A DNA stretch of 12,683 bases, from positions 1 through 12,683 of the forward strand of contig CAYXUZ010000182.1 of NCBI GenBank assembly GCA_964467705.1. The letters run 5' to 3'. Position 1 is the first letter of the stretch, and every line of letters starts with the position of its first letter. This stretch comes from CAADGU01 sp964467705 (GTDB taxonomy: Bacteria > Chloroflexota > Anaerolineae > Promineifilales > Promineifilaceae). The notes under the pieces were generated by a model, which was given only the letters and a program-made list of their open reading frames with translations, did not search any database and was not told the origin of the DNA. Below, piece by piece: positions 1 to 6,883 of this stretch. Both the position numbers and the translations under genes were made by a program.

Positions 1-752
1 AAATAAAGCATCTGGTTGTCCGGGGAAAAAATGGGGGCATCTACGGCCGTGAACCTGGTTGCCGCCACAACTTCTCTGGCATTGCTCCCATCTGGTTCGG
101 CAATCACCAACGAATTCGCCAGCGTGCCAGACTCGATAAGCACATAGGCCAGCATGGTGCCATCCGGGGAGAGTTGCGGCCAGATAGCCTCATCTGCAAT
201 GTGGTCAATCTGCCCGGTCGCCAGATGCAGCCGTTCCAGAGTGGTGTCAAAGGCATACTCCTCCCCGGCGCGTGGCCGAACATGGGAAAAGTAGATGCTT
301 TGCCCATCAGGGGACCAGACCGGGTTGAAGAGCAGTTCACCATCCACCCGCGGCCCCAAGAGCAGTTCCGTCTCCCCGCCCACCTGCGGCAGCAAATACA
401 AACCGGTGAAACCAAAATTGATCTCACCGGGCGGCGGCGGCGGGGCATAGGCCAGCACAAATTGACCATCACTGGCAGCCACAGGCCAGAGGTCAAAAGA
501 GGCCAACCAGCCATTGATGGGAATCTGGAAAATGGCATCTCTGACGGCAGTCACGTGGTCAATTTGCACCAGGGTTTGCTGTCCGGCGGCTAATTCAATG
601 GCGTAAAAGGAACTGGTGGGGATGGTTGTGGGGGAGGGGACTGGCGTAGGTGGCATGGCCGTACTCACCACTTCTCTGGTAGAAACGGCTGGAGCCGATT
701 CGTCACAACCTGTCAGCAGCAAAAAAAAGATCAGAACAAGGGCAACTTTCAT
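1..752 (-). CDS. PD40/TolB-type beta-propeller lipoprotein, 3' end cut by window edge
   Basis: Reading the minus strand from ATG at 752 gives an open frame of 250 codons to the window edge. Residues 1-16 form a short hydrophobic signal peptide with lipobox L13-T14-G15-C16, so the protein is predicted to be exported and lipidated at Cys16. A Thr/Pro/Ser-rich linker (about 20-47) follows, typical between lipid anchor and folded domain. PD40 propeller motifs lie at WSPDG (146-150), LSPDG (194-198) and FSPDN (242-246); the last runs into the edge, so further blades are expected outside. The ATG overlaps the TGA of the upstream radical SAM gene (ATGA), indicating translational coupling. A TACAAT box ends six bases before this ATG, so extra leaderless initiation is possible. 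Function is unknown; such propellers usually bind ligands or proteins at the cell surface. The plus-strand open frames here have no recognisable protein features. Confidence 0.85.
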   Translation of the reverse strand, partial: MKVALVLIFFLLLTGCDESAPAVSTREVVSTAMPPTPVPSPTTIPTSSFYAIELAAGQQTLVQIDHVTAVRDAIFQIPINGWLASFDLWPVAASDGQFVLAYAPPPPPGEINFGFTGLYLLPQVGGETELLLGPRVDGELLFNPVWSPDGQSIYFSHVRPRAGEEYAFDTTLERLHLATGQIDHIADEAIWPQLSPDGTMLAYVLIESGTLANSLVIAEPDGSNAREVVAATRFTAVDAPIFSPDNQMLY

Positions 753-1963
753 GCCCCCATTGTATCGTCAAAAAGGGGGAGTTGGTAAGACGGCCGTTGC
801 CCATCCAGCAGCACAAATGGCTTCATCCGTTTGGTGGAAACCCCCAGCTTCTGCAAATCTTTCTCCTCCCGCAGCTTACCTTGCCGACGGGCAGAGACGA
901 TGGTTTGGGCGCTCTTGGGGCCAATGCCCGGCACCCGCAGCAGTTCTTCCGGCGCTGCCCGGTTCACCTCCACCGGATTTTCCCGCAAATTGGCCTGCGC
1001 CCAGGCCAGTTTGGGGTCAATTTCCAATGGCAGGTTGCCCTGCTGATTAAAGGGCATCTCCTCCAGATCAAAACCATAATCCCGGAAGAGGAAAGAAGTC
1101 TGGTATAGACGGTGCTGCCGCAGTGGATTCTCGGCCGGATTGTTTTCTAAAGGCGTATCAACAACTGGGCTAAAGGCGGAAAAGTAGACCCGGCGCAATC
1201 GTAGCTGTTTATGCAGATATTCAGTGGTGGTCAGCAGTTCCAGGTCACTTTCGCCAACTGCACCGACGACAAATTGGGTAACGGTGCTGGGCCAACGGCC
1301 GTGCCAGCCTAACCGCTCCGGTTCCTCCCGGCGAATCTCATCGGCCCATTGCAACGGCCGTAACAACTCCTGCACAAACTCCTTCTTGGGTGCTAAATCG
1401 AGCAGCCGCCGGTCATTGGGCGCTTCCAAATTGACCGAGAGCCGGTCAGCTAACGTCATCGCCTGCCGCACCTGCTCTTTCTCCGCCCCAGGCATGATTT
1501 TCAGATGCAGATAGCCACGAAAATGGTATTTCTGACGCAATATGGCCGCGGCATCCAGCAGTTTGTCCTGGGTGCTTACCCCACCTTTGATGATGCCCGA
1601 ACTTAAAAACAAGCCATCTACTACCCCTGCCCGGTGCATATCCATGAACGTTTTAGCCATTTCCTCCGGCTTAAACGTCTGCCGCCGGTAGTGGCGCCCG
1701 GCCCGGAAAGGGCAGTAAAAGCAGTTGCGTTCACAGGCTGATGTGAGCAGTGTCTTGAGCAGTCGCATCGGTTTGCCATCTGGCCGTACCGCTTCGTGGA
1801 TGCCCAGCGAATCTTTTTTGAGAGGGAGGCCACGAGGAGTCAGGGGTTCACCACAAGGAGCAATTTTTGGGGTAGTCAATAATTCTGGCTGATTGGGGGT
1901 TTCTTCAGCGGGTTCCAGCCCCATGTGAATAGCAATATCCTGCAACTTAACAAACGCATCCAT
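749..1963 (-). CDS. radical SAM protein with C-terminal helix-hairpin-helix domain (putative DNA modification/repair type)
   Basis: 404 residues from the ATG at 1963. The [4Fe-4S]-binding triad CX3CX2C is at C77, C81 and C84, preceded by LLKTLLTSA and followed by an aromatic/Arg-rich stretch. The radical SAM barrel fills about 70-270. Residues 330-385 hold a helix-hairpin-helix DNA-binding module (LLRVPGIGPKSAQTIV, 341-356). This order resembles the family annotated as putative DNA modification/repair radical SAM protein (TIGR03916 type, about 400 residues); the substrate is not established, and the DUF4130 partner often found beside that family is not in the window. The open frame extends to an ATG at 1999, but those 12 codons carry a promoter (TTGCCA, 17 bp, TATAAT) whose predicted start point falls at ATG 1963, so I use 1963. 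It is the first gene of a two-gene unit and overlaps the lipoprotein gene by 4 bp. Confidence 0.88.
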   Translation of the reverse strand: MDAFVKLQDIAIHMGLEPAEETPNQPELLTTPKIAPCGEPLTPRGLPLKKDSLGIHEAVRPDGKPMRLLKTLLTSACERNCFYCPFRAGRHYRRQTFKPEEMAKTFMDMHRAGVVDGLFLSSGIIKGGVSTQDKLLDAAAILRQKYHFRGYLHLKIMPGAEKEQVRQAMTLADRLSVNLEAPNDRRLLDLAPKKEFVQELLRPLQWADEIRREEPERLGWHGRWPSTVTQFVVGAVGESDLELLTTTEYLHKQLRLRRVYFSAFSPVVDTPLENNPAENPLRQHRLYQTSFLFRDYGFDLEEMPFNQQGNLPLEIDPKLAWAQANLRENPVEVNRAAPEELLRVPGIGPKSAQTIVSARRQGKLREEKDLQKLGVSTKRMKPFVLLDGQRPSYQLPLFDDTMGA

Positions 1964-1970
1964 GCCCAGA

Positions 1971-1999
1971 ATTATAGAACATTCGTTCCGGTCTGGCAA
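1971..1999 (-). promoter_or_regulatory. sigma70-type promoter of the radical SAM gene, leaderless
   Basis: On the minus strand TTGCCA (1999-1994, 5 of 6 to consensus), a 17-bp spacer and a perfect TATAAT (1976-1971) precede the ATG at 1963 by 7 bases. Transcription would start at or next to the A of the ATG. No Shine-Dalgarno sequence lies between box and ATG. This decides the gene start against the in-frame ATG at 1999, which overlaps the -35 box. Confidence 0.7.
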
Positions 2000-2098
2000 T
2001 ACCTAGCTCCTGTTGTATTTTTTATGAGCTACTCATAACAAAATCCGGGGGATTGGGCATTGCTACCAGAGAAATATGACCTGGTCATAAGGCCCAAA

Positions 2099-2125
2099 CC
2101 CGTCAGGTTTGGCAAACCTGACAGG
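2099..2125. repeat. palindromic hairpin element downstream of the membrane-protein operon
   Basis: A perfect 9-bp stem (2102-2110 with 2114-2122, arm GTCAGGTTT) encloses a 3-base loop, and two more pairs (2099-2100 with 2124-2125) continue it after one mismatch. It lies 13 bases beyond the last stop codon of the minus-strand operon, so it may end or stabilise that mRNA. There is no T-run after it on the minus strand, so it is not a standard intrinsic terminator. Its AAACC/GGTTT core resembles the longer hairpin at 12267-12309, suggesting a REP-like dispersed palindrome. Confidence 0.55.
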
Positions 2126-2137
2126 TCTATCCATATT

Positions 2138-2776
2138 TCACCTGGAGATACAGAAGAACCAGTTGGGCTGTTTGGGGATGATGGTTTGCCACTGCCCTGA
2201 GAGTGGGCTATTTTGTGGGGCACGGCCGTCTGAACGATACACATATCCGGCATATTCATTCAACCCCAACTGTTCCGTCATAAAAAAGATGGTCACGGCC
2301 GTCCCATCCCGCTGCACCCAGATACGGCCGTTATCCGCCGAGAGATTTTGGTATTGTTCTGGCAGGGTCAAAATGCCATTGCTGTCAGGCTGCCATTCAC
2401 CGCTTTCCACCTTTTGCATAACGGCTTCGTAATTGGGCACTCGATAGCGATACCGGGCCTCCTCCCAAATGGCGCCGAAGGGGACAAATTGGAGGATCAC
2501 CAGTGTGCCGACGTTGATGACCAGGGGCACGGCCGTGACCCCAACCCCCTCCCCTGCCCGCACCAGCACATAAGCCAGCGACGCCAGGATAAGAGCCACC
2601 AGGATGAATTGCAGCATATCCACCAGTGGCTCCGTTTTCGATGGCTGCCAGGGACTGCTGAGGCTGGTGCCAACGGCCGTCAGCGCCACCATGAGCACGC
2701 CAAACCAGGCAGACACAATCCCCAACGCCGGGAATTCCCGGTTCACTTCTTCTTCGGCATAGGTTGGGTAGGTCAT
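2138..2776 (-). CDS. three-helix membrane protein of unknown function
   Basis: 212 residues. Three predicted membrane helices lie at about 17-38, 51-72 and 80-100, followed by a soluble C-terminal domain (105-212) rich in Tyr, Trp and Gln, which could face either side. I do not recognise a family. The start is supported by a Shine-Dalgarno AGGAG six bases before the ATG at 2776. It is the last gene of the apparent four-gene membrane operon, 36 bp after the DUF1361 gene, and that gap is almost filled by a heptamer inverted repeat. It holds four copies of ACGGCCGT. Length and composition look like a real gene; the function is open. Confidence 0.72.
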   Translation of the reverse strand: MTYPTYAEEEVNREFPALGIVSAWFGVLMVALTAVGTSLSSPWQPSKTEPLVDMLQFILVALILASLAYVLVRAGEGVGVTAVPLVINVGTLVILQFVPFGAIWEEARYRYRVPNYEAVMQKVESGEWQPDSNGILTLPEQYQNLSADNGRIWVQRDGTAVTIFFMTEQLGLNEYAGYVYRSDGRAPQNSPLSGQWQTIIPKQPNWFFCISR

Positions 2777-2789
2777 GCGGTACTCCTGA

Positions 2790-2820
2790 GAGATTGGAGA
2801 TTAAACCAATCTCTAATCTC
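2790..2820. repeat. heptamer inverted repeat, GAGATTG class (element A)
   Basis: Left arm GAGATTG-GAGATTA (2790-2803), 3-base spacer, right arm CAATCTC-TAATCTC (2807-2820). Each arm is two 7-bp units; unit order is swapped between arms, so pairing has one mismatch per unit. The TAG stop codon of the DUF1361 gene (2815-2813) lies in the right arm, and the left arm directly precedes the Shine-Dalgarno of the next gene. Confidence 0.8.
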
Positions 2821-3484
2821 CACTATATGACAATGTGCCCGACGTTATGTGCGGCAAGACAGTAAAAACGATATACGTGAAAGTAAACACCGCCATCAAG
2901 CCGAGTGTGACAACGGCCGTTTTTGCCAACAATAGCGGCGTACTCAGGTGCAATTGCAGGTCTACTAGCAGTGATAATGGGTTGGAAAATATGTCCCAAC
3001 TATTCCAGCGCAGGAAACGGCCGATATACACCCCAAAACAGCTTAAACCCAACGCCACCAGCACAAAAACCCAGCCGACTACTCGACCCCAATAGGTGGA
3101 CACACACCTCTGCATCATCGCCAGAGAGGCAAAACCCAGGCACAAACCGGTCAGGGCAAACGAAGCAATCATAATCAGGTCAAACCATATGGGCACATCG
3201 TCACGCGACCAGAGATGGAGAAAATCGGTGACGATGTACAGGGCGTTGGGGAAAAACAACAGCCACAAAATGCCAAAGAAAATAGTTACATAATGTTTCA
3301 CGGGGAACATTATGACAACTGTAGCAAACAGGAATGGCAGCCAGGCCAGGATCAGATTCCACACGAGGAAGGCAAATAGCACATAACCCGTATAAAAGCT
3401 ACGTACCACAACCAATGATGTAGAAACAATCGAAGCAAAAACCAAAGCTAGAAAGAGTAAGAGATACGGCCGTGTCGAGAACAT
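2813..3484 (-). CDS. DUF1361 integral membrane protein
   Basis: 223 residues from the ATG at 3484, chosen because a near-perfect GGAGGT Shine-Dalgarno sits four bases upstream; the longer frame from 3544 would only translate the repeat at 3504-3542. About six to seven membrane helices are visible: 7-27, 33-58, 66-87, 100-124, 133-155 and 186-210. DUF1361 hallmarks are FLVWNLILAWLP (39-50), LWLLFFPNALYIVTDFLHL (73-91), PIWFDLIMIASFALTG (98-113) and GRFLRWNSWD (155-164). The family has no assigned biochemical role. It is the third gene of the minus-strand membrane operon, 43 bp after the DUF4153/4173 gene. Its last residues (GD) and stop codon are encoded inside repeat element A. Confidence 0.88.
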   Translation of the reverse strand: MFSTRPYLLLFLALVFASIVSTSLVVVRSFYTGYVLFAFLVWNLILAWLPFLFATVVIMFPVKHYVTIFFGILWLLFFPNALYIVTDFLHLWSRDDVPIWFDLIMIASFALTGLCLGFASLAMMQRCVSTYWGRVVGWVFVLVALGLSCFGVYIGRFLRWNSWDIFSNPLSLLVDLQLHLSTPLLLAKTAVVTLGLMAVFTFTYIVFTVLPHITSGTLSYSGD

Positions 3485-3503
3485 GTTTACCTCCAGGGAA
3501 TTA

Positions 3504-3542
3504 GAGATTGGGAGATTGCCCAATCTCTCAATCTCCAATCTC
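3504..3542. repeat. heptamer inverted repeat, GAGATTG class (element B)
   Basis: Left arm GAGATTGG-GAGATTG (3504-3518), 2-base spacer, right arm CAATCTCT-CAATCTC-CAATCTC (3521-3542). Units are 7-8 bp. The TGA stop codon of the DUF4153/4173 gene (3530-3528) is part of the right arm, and the DUF1361 Shine-Dalgarno follows the left arm. Same unit as elements A and C. Confidence 0.82.
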
Positions 3543-5147
3543 ACTTAACAGCCCAAACGCTTGCCAACGCGCCAGGTGGAAGGATTGCCACTGCCGCCAT
3601 TCGCCATTGTCGGTCATGGATTGGACACGGCCGTGCAACTCATCCCGCACAATCTCATAGGGCACAGCATAACAATCTACCCGCCCCGCCCGTGAAAATG
3701 GGTCATAACAGGACGGCATCATCTGTTCTTCGGTATCCCCGGCTGTCAGAAGCAAAGCAGCCAATAGGTAAGGTGTGGCATCCTCCGACAGGCTGGCCAG
3801 ATAAACCGCGTCCAGGTCGCCCGACACCACATAACGTGCCAGATTTTGGCGGGCAATAAAGGCGTCCGGATTGAGCAAATTGAGTGTCACCAGAAAACCA
3901 AGTGCCGCTACCAATGCCCCCACCGCAAAACGGTCAGTTCGCCGCCACAGCGTGACCACAAACCAGAGCAGCAAAGGGGAGAGCCAGAGCATAAACACGT
4001 AAACCAGCAAGCGCAGTTCCGTATAACCAAACTGCGTTTCATACAACATCATGCGCCGGAAAGCGGAAGCCAGCATCACCAGCACCAGCCCAATCAACAG
4101 CGTACTCAGGGCGTTAAACAGCTTGATTTGCCGCTTTGATTCCCGCCGGGTGAGCCAGTTCAGCCCTAAAATCAGGCTGATACTAAGGATAACCACCAGC
4201 AGCAGTTCAAAAAACCCGCGCCGGGCATACTCAGCATAAGAAAAGTTTTCCACCTGCATGAAGGCTACGCCGCCAAACAGATAGGTGGACTGGATAATGA
4301 CAAAAACAAGAAAGAGCAGATTCACGGCCGTGAGCAAGGTGATTGTCTCGATATAACCCAATGAAAAATAACGGGGGATTTGCTGCAAGCCAGCTTCCAC
4401 CCGGCTCTGGTCATCACGGCCGTACCGCCGCATCACCCCATATGCCAATCCCCCCGTCAACAACCAGGCTGCCAGCAGGATCAAGACGCCGTGTCCGGCC
4501 CAGTTAAACAGGCGAGCCACAATGTTCAGGCTGAAGGCTGTCTCCACGGTGTTGGCAAAAATGGTATCGGCCATCGCCAGCAGCACGGTGAAGACGAACA
4601 GCACCGGTAAGGCCAGCAACAAACCACGCAGCACCGGAAACAGGGAGCGACGGCCGTGCCGCCACATCACTTCCGTATCCACACTTTCACCCACAATGGG
4701 TGGCGTCAGGGTCACAGCGTGCCCGCTCACCCGCAGCGGCAGCAAGGCCATATCCACCAGCCCCAAATTTTGCACCCGTCCCTGCCCCCAAAAGAAGACC
4801 AGGTAGGCCAGCAAACATAGCACCGCCGCCGTATTCAGGGTGGTTAAGGTAGAATTGGCCCGCACAAAAACCATACCGGCAAAAAAGAGCAGGGGAACGA
4901 GCAGCCACAGATTGGCGCGCACGGCCGTACCCGCCTCTGCCCGGTTCACCCGCCACAAAACCACCACCGCCAACAGCACAAACAGCAGCAGCCCGATGCC
5001 CAATGGCTTACCAAAAATCAACACATCGGCCGCCACGCCCATCCCCAACCCCACCGCCAGCACACGCCCCGGTGATTGGATATGTGCCAGACGAGACGGC
5101 CGTGCCCCGACCACAACACCTCCCTCATGCTTCAAACTTTCAATCAT
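3528..5147 (-). CDS. DUF4153/DUF4173-like polytopic membrane protein
   Basis: 539 residues with about ten to eleven hydrophobic segments (for example 29-65, 80-94, 105-120, 174-193, 219-236, 266-286, 312-331, 345-362, 377-400, 407-426). Family-type sequences include SYAEYARRGFFELL (303-316), RRMMLYETQFGYTELRL (364-380) and NPDAFIARQNLARY (426-439), which I associate with DUF4153/DUF4173 proteins; their function is unknown. A soluble Cys-containing tail (470-539) follows the last helix. The ATG at 5147 overlaps the VanZ-like gene's TGA by 4 bp and has a GAGGTG Shine-Dalgarno. It is the second gene of the operon. The last residues and TGA lie in repeat element B, so the C-terminus has been set by the repeat. 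Confidence 0.85.
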   Translation of the reverse strand: MIESLKHEGGVVVGARPSRLAHIQSPGRVLAVGLGMGVAADVLIFGKPLGIGLLLFVLLAVVVLWRVNRAEAGTAVRANLWLLVPLLFFAGMVFVRANSTLTTLNTAAVLCLLAYLVFFWGQGRVQNLGLVDMALLPLRVSGHAVTLTPPIVGESVDTEVMWRHGRRSLFPVLRGLLLALPVLFVFTVLLAMADTIFANTVETAFSLNIVARLFNWAGHGVLILLAAWLLTGGLAYGVMRRYGRDDQSRVEAGLQQIPRYFSLGYIETITLLTAVNLLFLVFVIIQSTYLFGGVAFMQVENFSYAEYARRGFFELLLVVILSISLILGLNWLTRRESKRQIKLFNALSTLLIGLVLVMLASAFRRMMLYETQFGYTELRLLVYVFMLWLSPLLLWFVVTLWRRTDRFAVGALVAALGFLVTLNLLNPDAFIARQNLARYVVSGDLDAVYLASLSEDATPYLLAALLLTAGDTEEQMMPSCYDPFSRAGRVDCYAVPYEIVRDELHGRVQSMTDNGEWRQWQSFHLARWQAFGLLSEIGD

Positions 5148-5587
5148 GTTGCACCTCTGCGCCTCCGCGCCTCTGCGTTAAAAACAATAAACACGATGCC
5201 TGCGGCCAATAAATCCACCACTAGATCAAACAGGTCATTAGCGGCCACCGGCCGGTGTTTGAACGAGACAATCTGCAAAAATTCCTGCACCATGCCCATC
5301 CCCGCCATCAGGCTAAAGTAGAGGAACGGCCCGAAGCCGCTTCGGGTTCGCCGTTGCTGCATTCGCGGAAAGATCAGCAGCACGGCCGTACCCAACAACA
5401 TAAATAGCCCCACATGACCGGCCACATGGGCCGCCTCTGAACCAAAAATAAATCCCGTGAACCGGGCAAATGTGGGCCAGTTTTCTGCCAACCAGCCATA
5501 AGGGAAGAGTGCCGCCAATACCAGCGCACCCAATCCAGCCAATAACCAGCTATTGCTTTTGAAATTGTGACGTTTTAGATGTACCAT
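5144..5587 (-). CDS. VanZ-like family membrane protein
   Basis: 147 residues. Hydrophobic helices lie at about 14-30, 55-73, 86-106 and 119-136. The order HxxGHxxLFMLLG (54-66), GMVQEFLQI (98-106) and HRPVAANDLFDLVVDLLA (111-128) fits VanZ-like proteins (conserved His, E/Q pair, then D-L motif). VanZ contributes to teicoplanin resistance in enterococci, but most VanZ-like proteins have no known role and no van cluster is here. The C-terminal ARRRRGAT is encoded by direct repeats of an 8-bp CCTCTGCG-type unit, so this tail is repeat-derived. It is the first gene of the four-gene unit; the stop overlaps the next ATG (ATGA). No Shine-Dalgarno precedes ATG 5587; TATCCT stands 7 bases upstream, suggesting a leaderless start. 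Confidence 0.8.
   Translation of the reverse strand: MVHLKRHNFKSNSWLLAGLGALVLAALFPYGWLAENWPTFARFTGFIFGSEAAHVAGHVGLFMLLGTAVLLIFPRMQQRRTRSGFGPFLYFSLMAGMGMVQEFLQIVSFKHRPVAANDLFDLVVDLLAAGIVFIVFNAEARRRRGAT
5150..5178. repeat. short direct repeats, CCTCTGCG class (element F)
   Basis: Three consecutive 8-bp units on the plus strand, CCTCTGCG, CCTCCGCG and CCTCTGCG (5154-5177). They lie in the coding end of the VanZ-like gene and produce its Arg-rich tail. Only one arm is present; I see no inverted partner nearby. Similar CGCAGAGG-type tandem units are known as short repeats in cyanobacteria and other bacteria. Confidence 0.6.
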
Positions 5588-5594
5588 GCGGCAC

Positions 5595-5600
5595 AGGATA
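5595..5600 (-). promoter_or_regulatory. possible -10 box of the VanZ-led membrane operon
   Basis: TATCCT on the minus strand ends 7 bases before the ATG at 5587, the same geometry as the promoters at 1971-1999 and 12504-12532. At 17 bp upstream there is only TGGCAA, a poor -35. The call rests mainly on position and on the absence of a Shine-Dalgarno sequence. Confidence 0.35.
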
Positions 5601-5707
5601 GGGAATGGACACAGCCGTTGCCACCTCCCAAATGCTCACTCTCAGGCACTCAAGTGCTTGACCCTTAGTTCAGAAATGAGCAAAGGTATTACAGAATGTG
5701 AGGCAAC

Positions 5708-6883
5708 ATGAAACGTGAGTTGTTATTTAGACGGCGATTTTTGGGCGTATGGATTACAGCGATAGTTGCCTTCCTTTGTCTTATAGGTCTCTTTCTCATT
5801 CTCCACAATCCTATGTCGAGAGAAGAATCATTAATCCCTTGTGCTATGGAACCAAAAACGCAAGAGGCAATCCGAACTACAACAAATTTGCTGTCCCAAA
5901 ACTCATCTCCAACAATTGGATATAGTGCAGGTCAAAATGGTAGGTACACCACGTATGTAACTCACGTGGAGAGCATTACACAGGAAGAGGTACCAAGTTT
6001 TTATAGTCCATACAACCCAGGGTGGTCACCAACTATGGAGCATTTTGTCTATATTGCTGGAAATGAAGTTTGCATTTGGGACTTAGCAAATATGCACTCA
6101 GTACAACTAACCCATGAGAGTCAAAACCTCGGTAAAGATGGTGCTTCTTGGTCTTCCGATGGGAACCATATAGCTTATGTTAGTTACTACACTGACACAT
6201 CAAAAGCAGAAAGCACTTCATTTGGAGACATTTTTCTCATAGAAGTAACAAGTGGTCATGAAACTCGCATTACAAATTCTCCCGATGTATCAGAAAATTC
6301 TCCCGTCTGGTCGCCTACTGGTTTGTTGCTTGCTTTTGAATCTTTTTCTGACCCAGCAGTGCTTGGGGATTTAGCAAGGGACGGAATTGCAGAAATTATA
6401 TATAAGCTGACTATTTTTATTTTGGATGTTGAGACCGGTAGGATAATCCGGACCATAGAGAATGCACACGAGCCAGTTTGGTCACCCGATGGGAACTTTG
6501 TTGCTTATCAAGACCTGACTAACAGATTTTGCATTATGGAAATAGCCAGTGGTGACGTCATGTGTCCAATTGATGGAGATAGAGTAGCCTTTTACTCATG
6601 GAATAATGCTGGTGACAAGCTTGTTTTCTCCAAACCTGAGGATGGGGCAATCTATACGATGAATCATGATGGTAGTCAACAAACTTTGCTGGCTGTTGGG
6701 TATACTCCTGTTTGGTCACCTGACGATCTGTACATTGCTTATATGCGAGATGATGACATTTACGTTATGAACTCAAATGGCGAGAACAAGATAAATCTTA
6801 CAAATAGCCCAACAAGGGAATCGTCGCCTCAATGGCTGTATTCACTCTTTCCATCTAATGAAACTACCAGTACAAATCGTTGA
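5708..6883 (+). CDS. membrane-anchored PD40 (TolB-like) beta-propeller protein
   Basis: 391 residues. A basic N-terminus (KRELLFRRR) and one hydrophobic helix (12-32) indicate an N-in, C-out signal anchor, with the propeller outside the membrane. Blade motifs are centred on W106 (WSPTM), W148 (WSSDG), W201 (WSPTG), W258 (WSPDG), W298 (WNNAG), W336 (WSPDD) and W376, so a six- or seven-bladed PD40 propeller fills about 75-380. No catalytic domain is visible; binding or sensing outside the cell is a reasonable guess. A GAGG Shine-Dalgarno precedes the ATG. The gene is odd here: base composition is AT-richer than its neighbours (about 43% GC in a line sampled by eye, against about 60% in the regulator), and it has no ACGGCCGT, so transfer is likely. 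Its 3' end overlaps the regulator start by 26 bp. Confidence 0.85.
   Translation: MKRELLFRRRFLGVWITAIVAFLCLIGLFLILHNPMSREESLIPCAMEPKTQEAIRTTTNLLSQNSSPTIGYSAGQNGRYTTYVTHVESITQEEVPSFYSPYNPGWSPTMEHFVYIAGNEVCIWDLANMHSVQLTHESQNLGKDGASWSSDGNHIAYVSYYTDTSKAESTSFGDIFLIEVTSGHETRITNSPDVSENSPVWSPTGLLLAFESFSDPAVLGDLARDGIAEIIYKLTIFILDVETGRIIRTIENAHEPVWSPDGNFVAYQDLTNRFCIMEIASGDVMCPIDGDRVAFYSWNNAGDKLVFSKPEDGAIYTMNHDGSQQTLLAVGYTPVWSPDDLYIAYMRDDDIYVMNSNGENKINLTNSPTRESSPQWLYSLFPSNETTSTNR

Noticed and set aside
104..593. Open frames on both strands at 104-538 (minus) and 174-593 (plus)
   Set aside because: Shadows of the lipoprotein frame, which has a lipobox and PD40 motifs and was not a closed frame because it leaves the window.
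1964..1999. Longer radical SAM start at 1999
   Set aside because: These codons overlap a TTGCCA-17-TATAAT promoter whose start point matches ATG 1963, and they add no family-like residues.
2099..2125. Intrinsic terminator of the membrane operon
   Set aside because: The stem is good but no T-run follows on the minus strand, so I list it as a palindromic repeat.
3485..3544. Longer DUF1361 start at 3544
   Set aside because: The extra 20 codons translate repeat element B and would overlap the upstream gene; ATG 3484 has a GGAGGT site.
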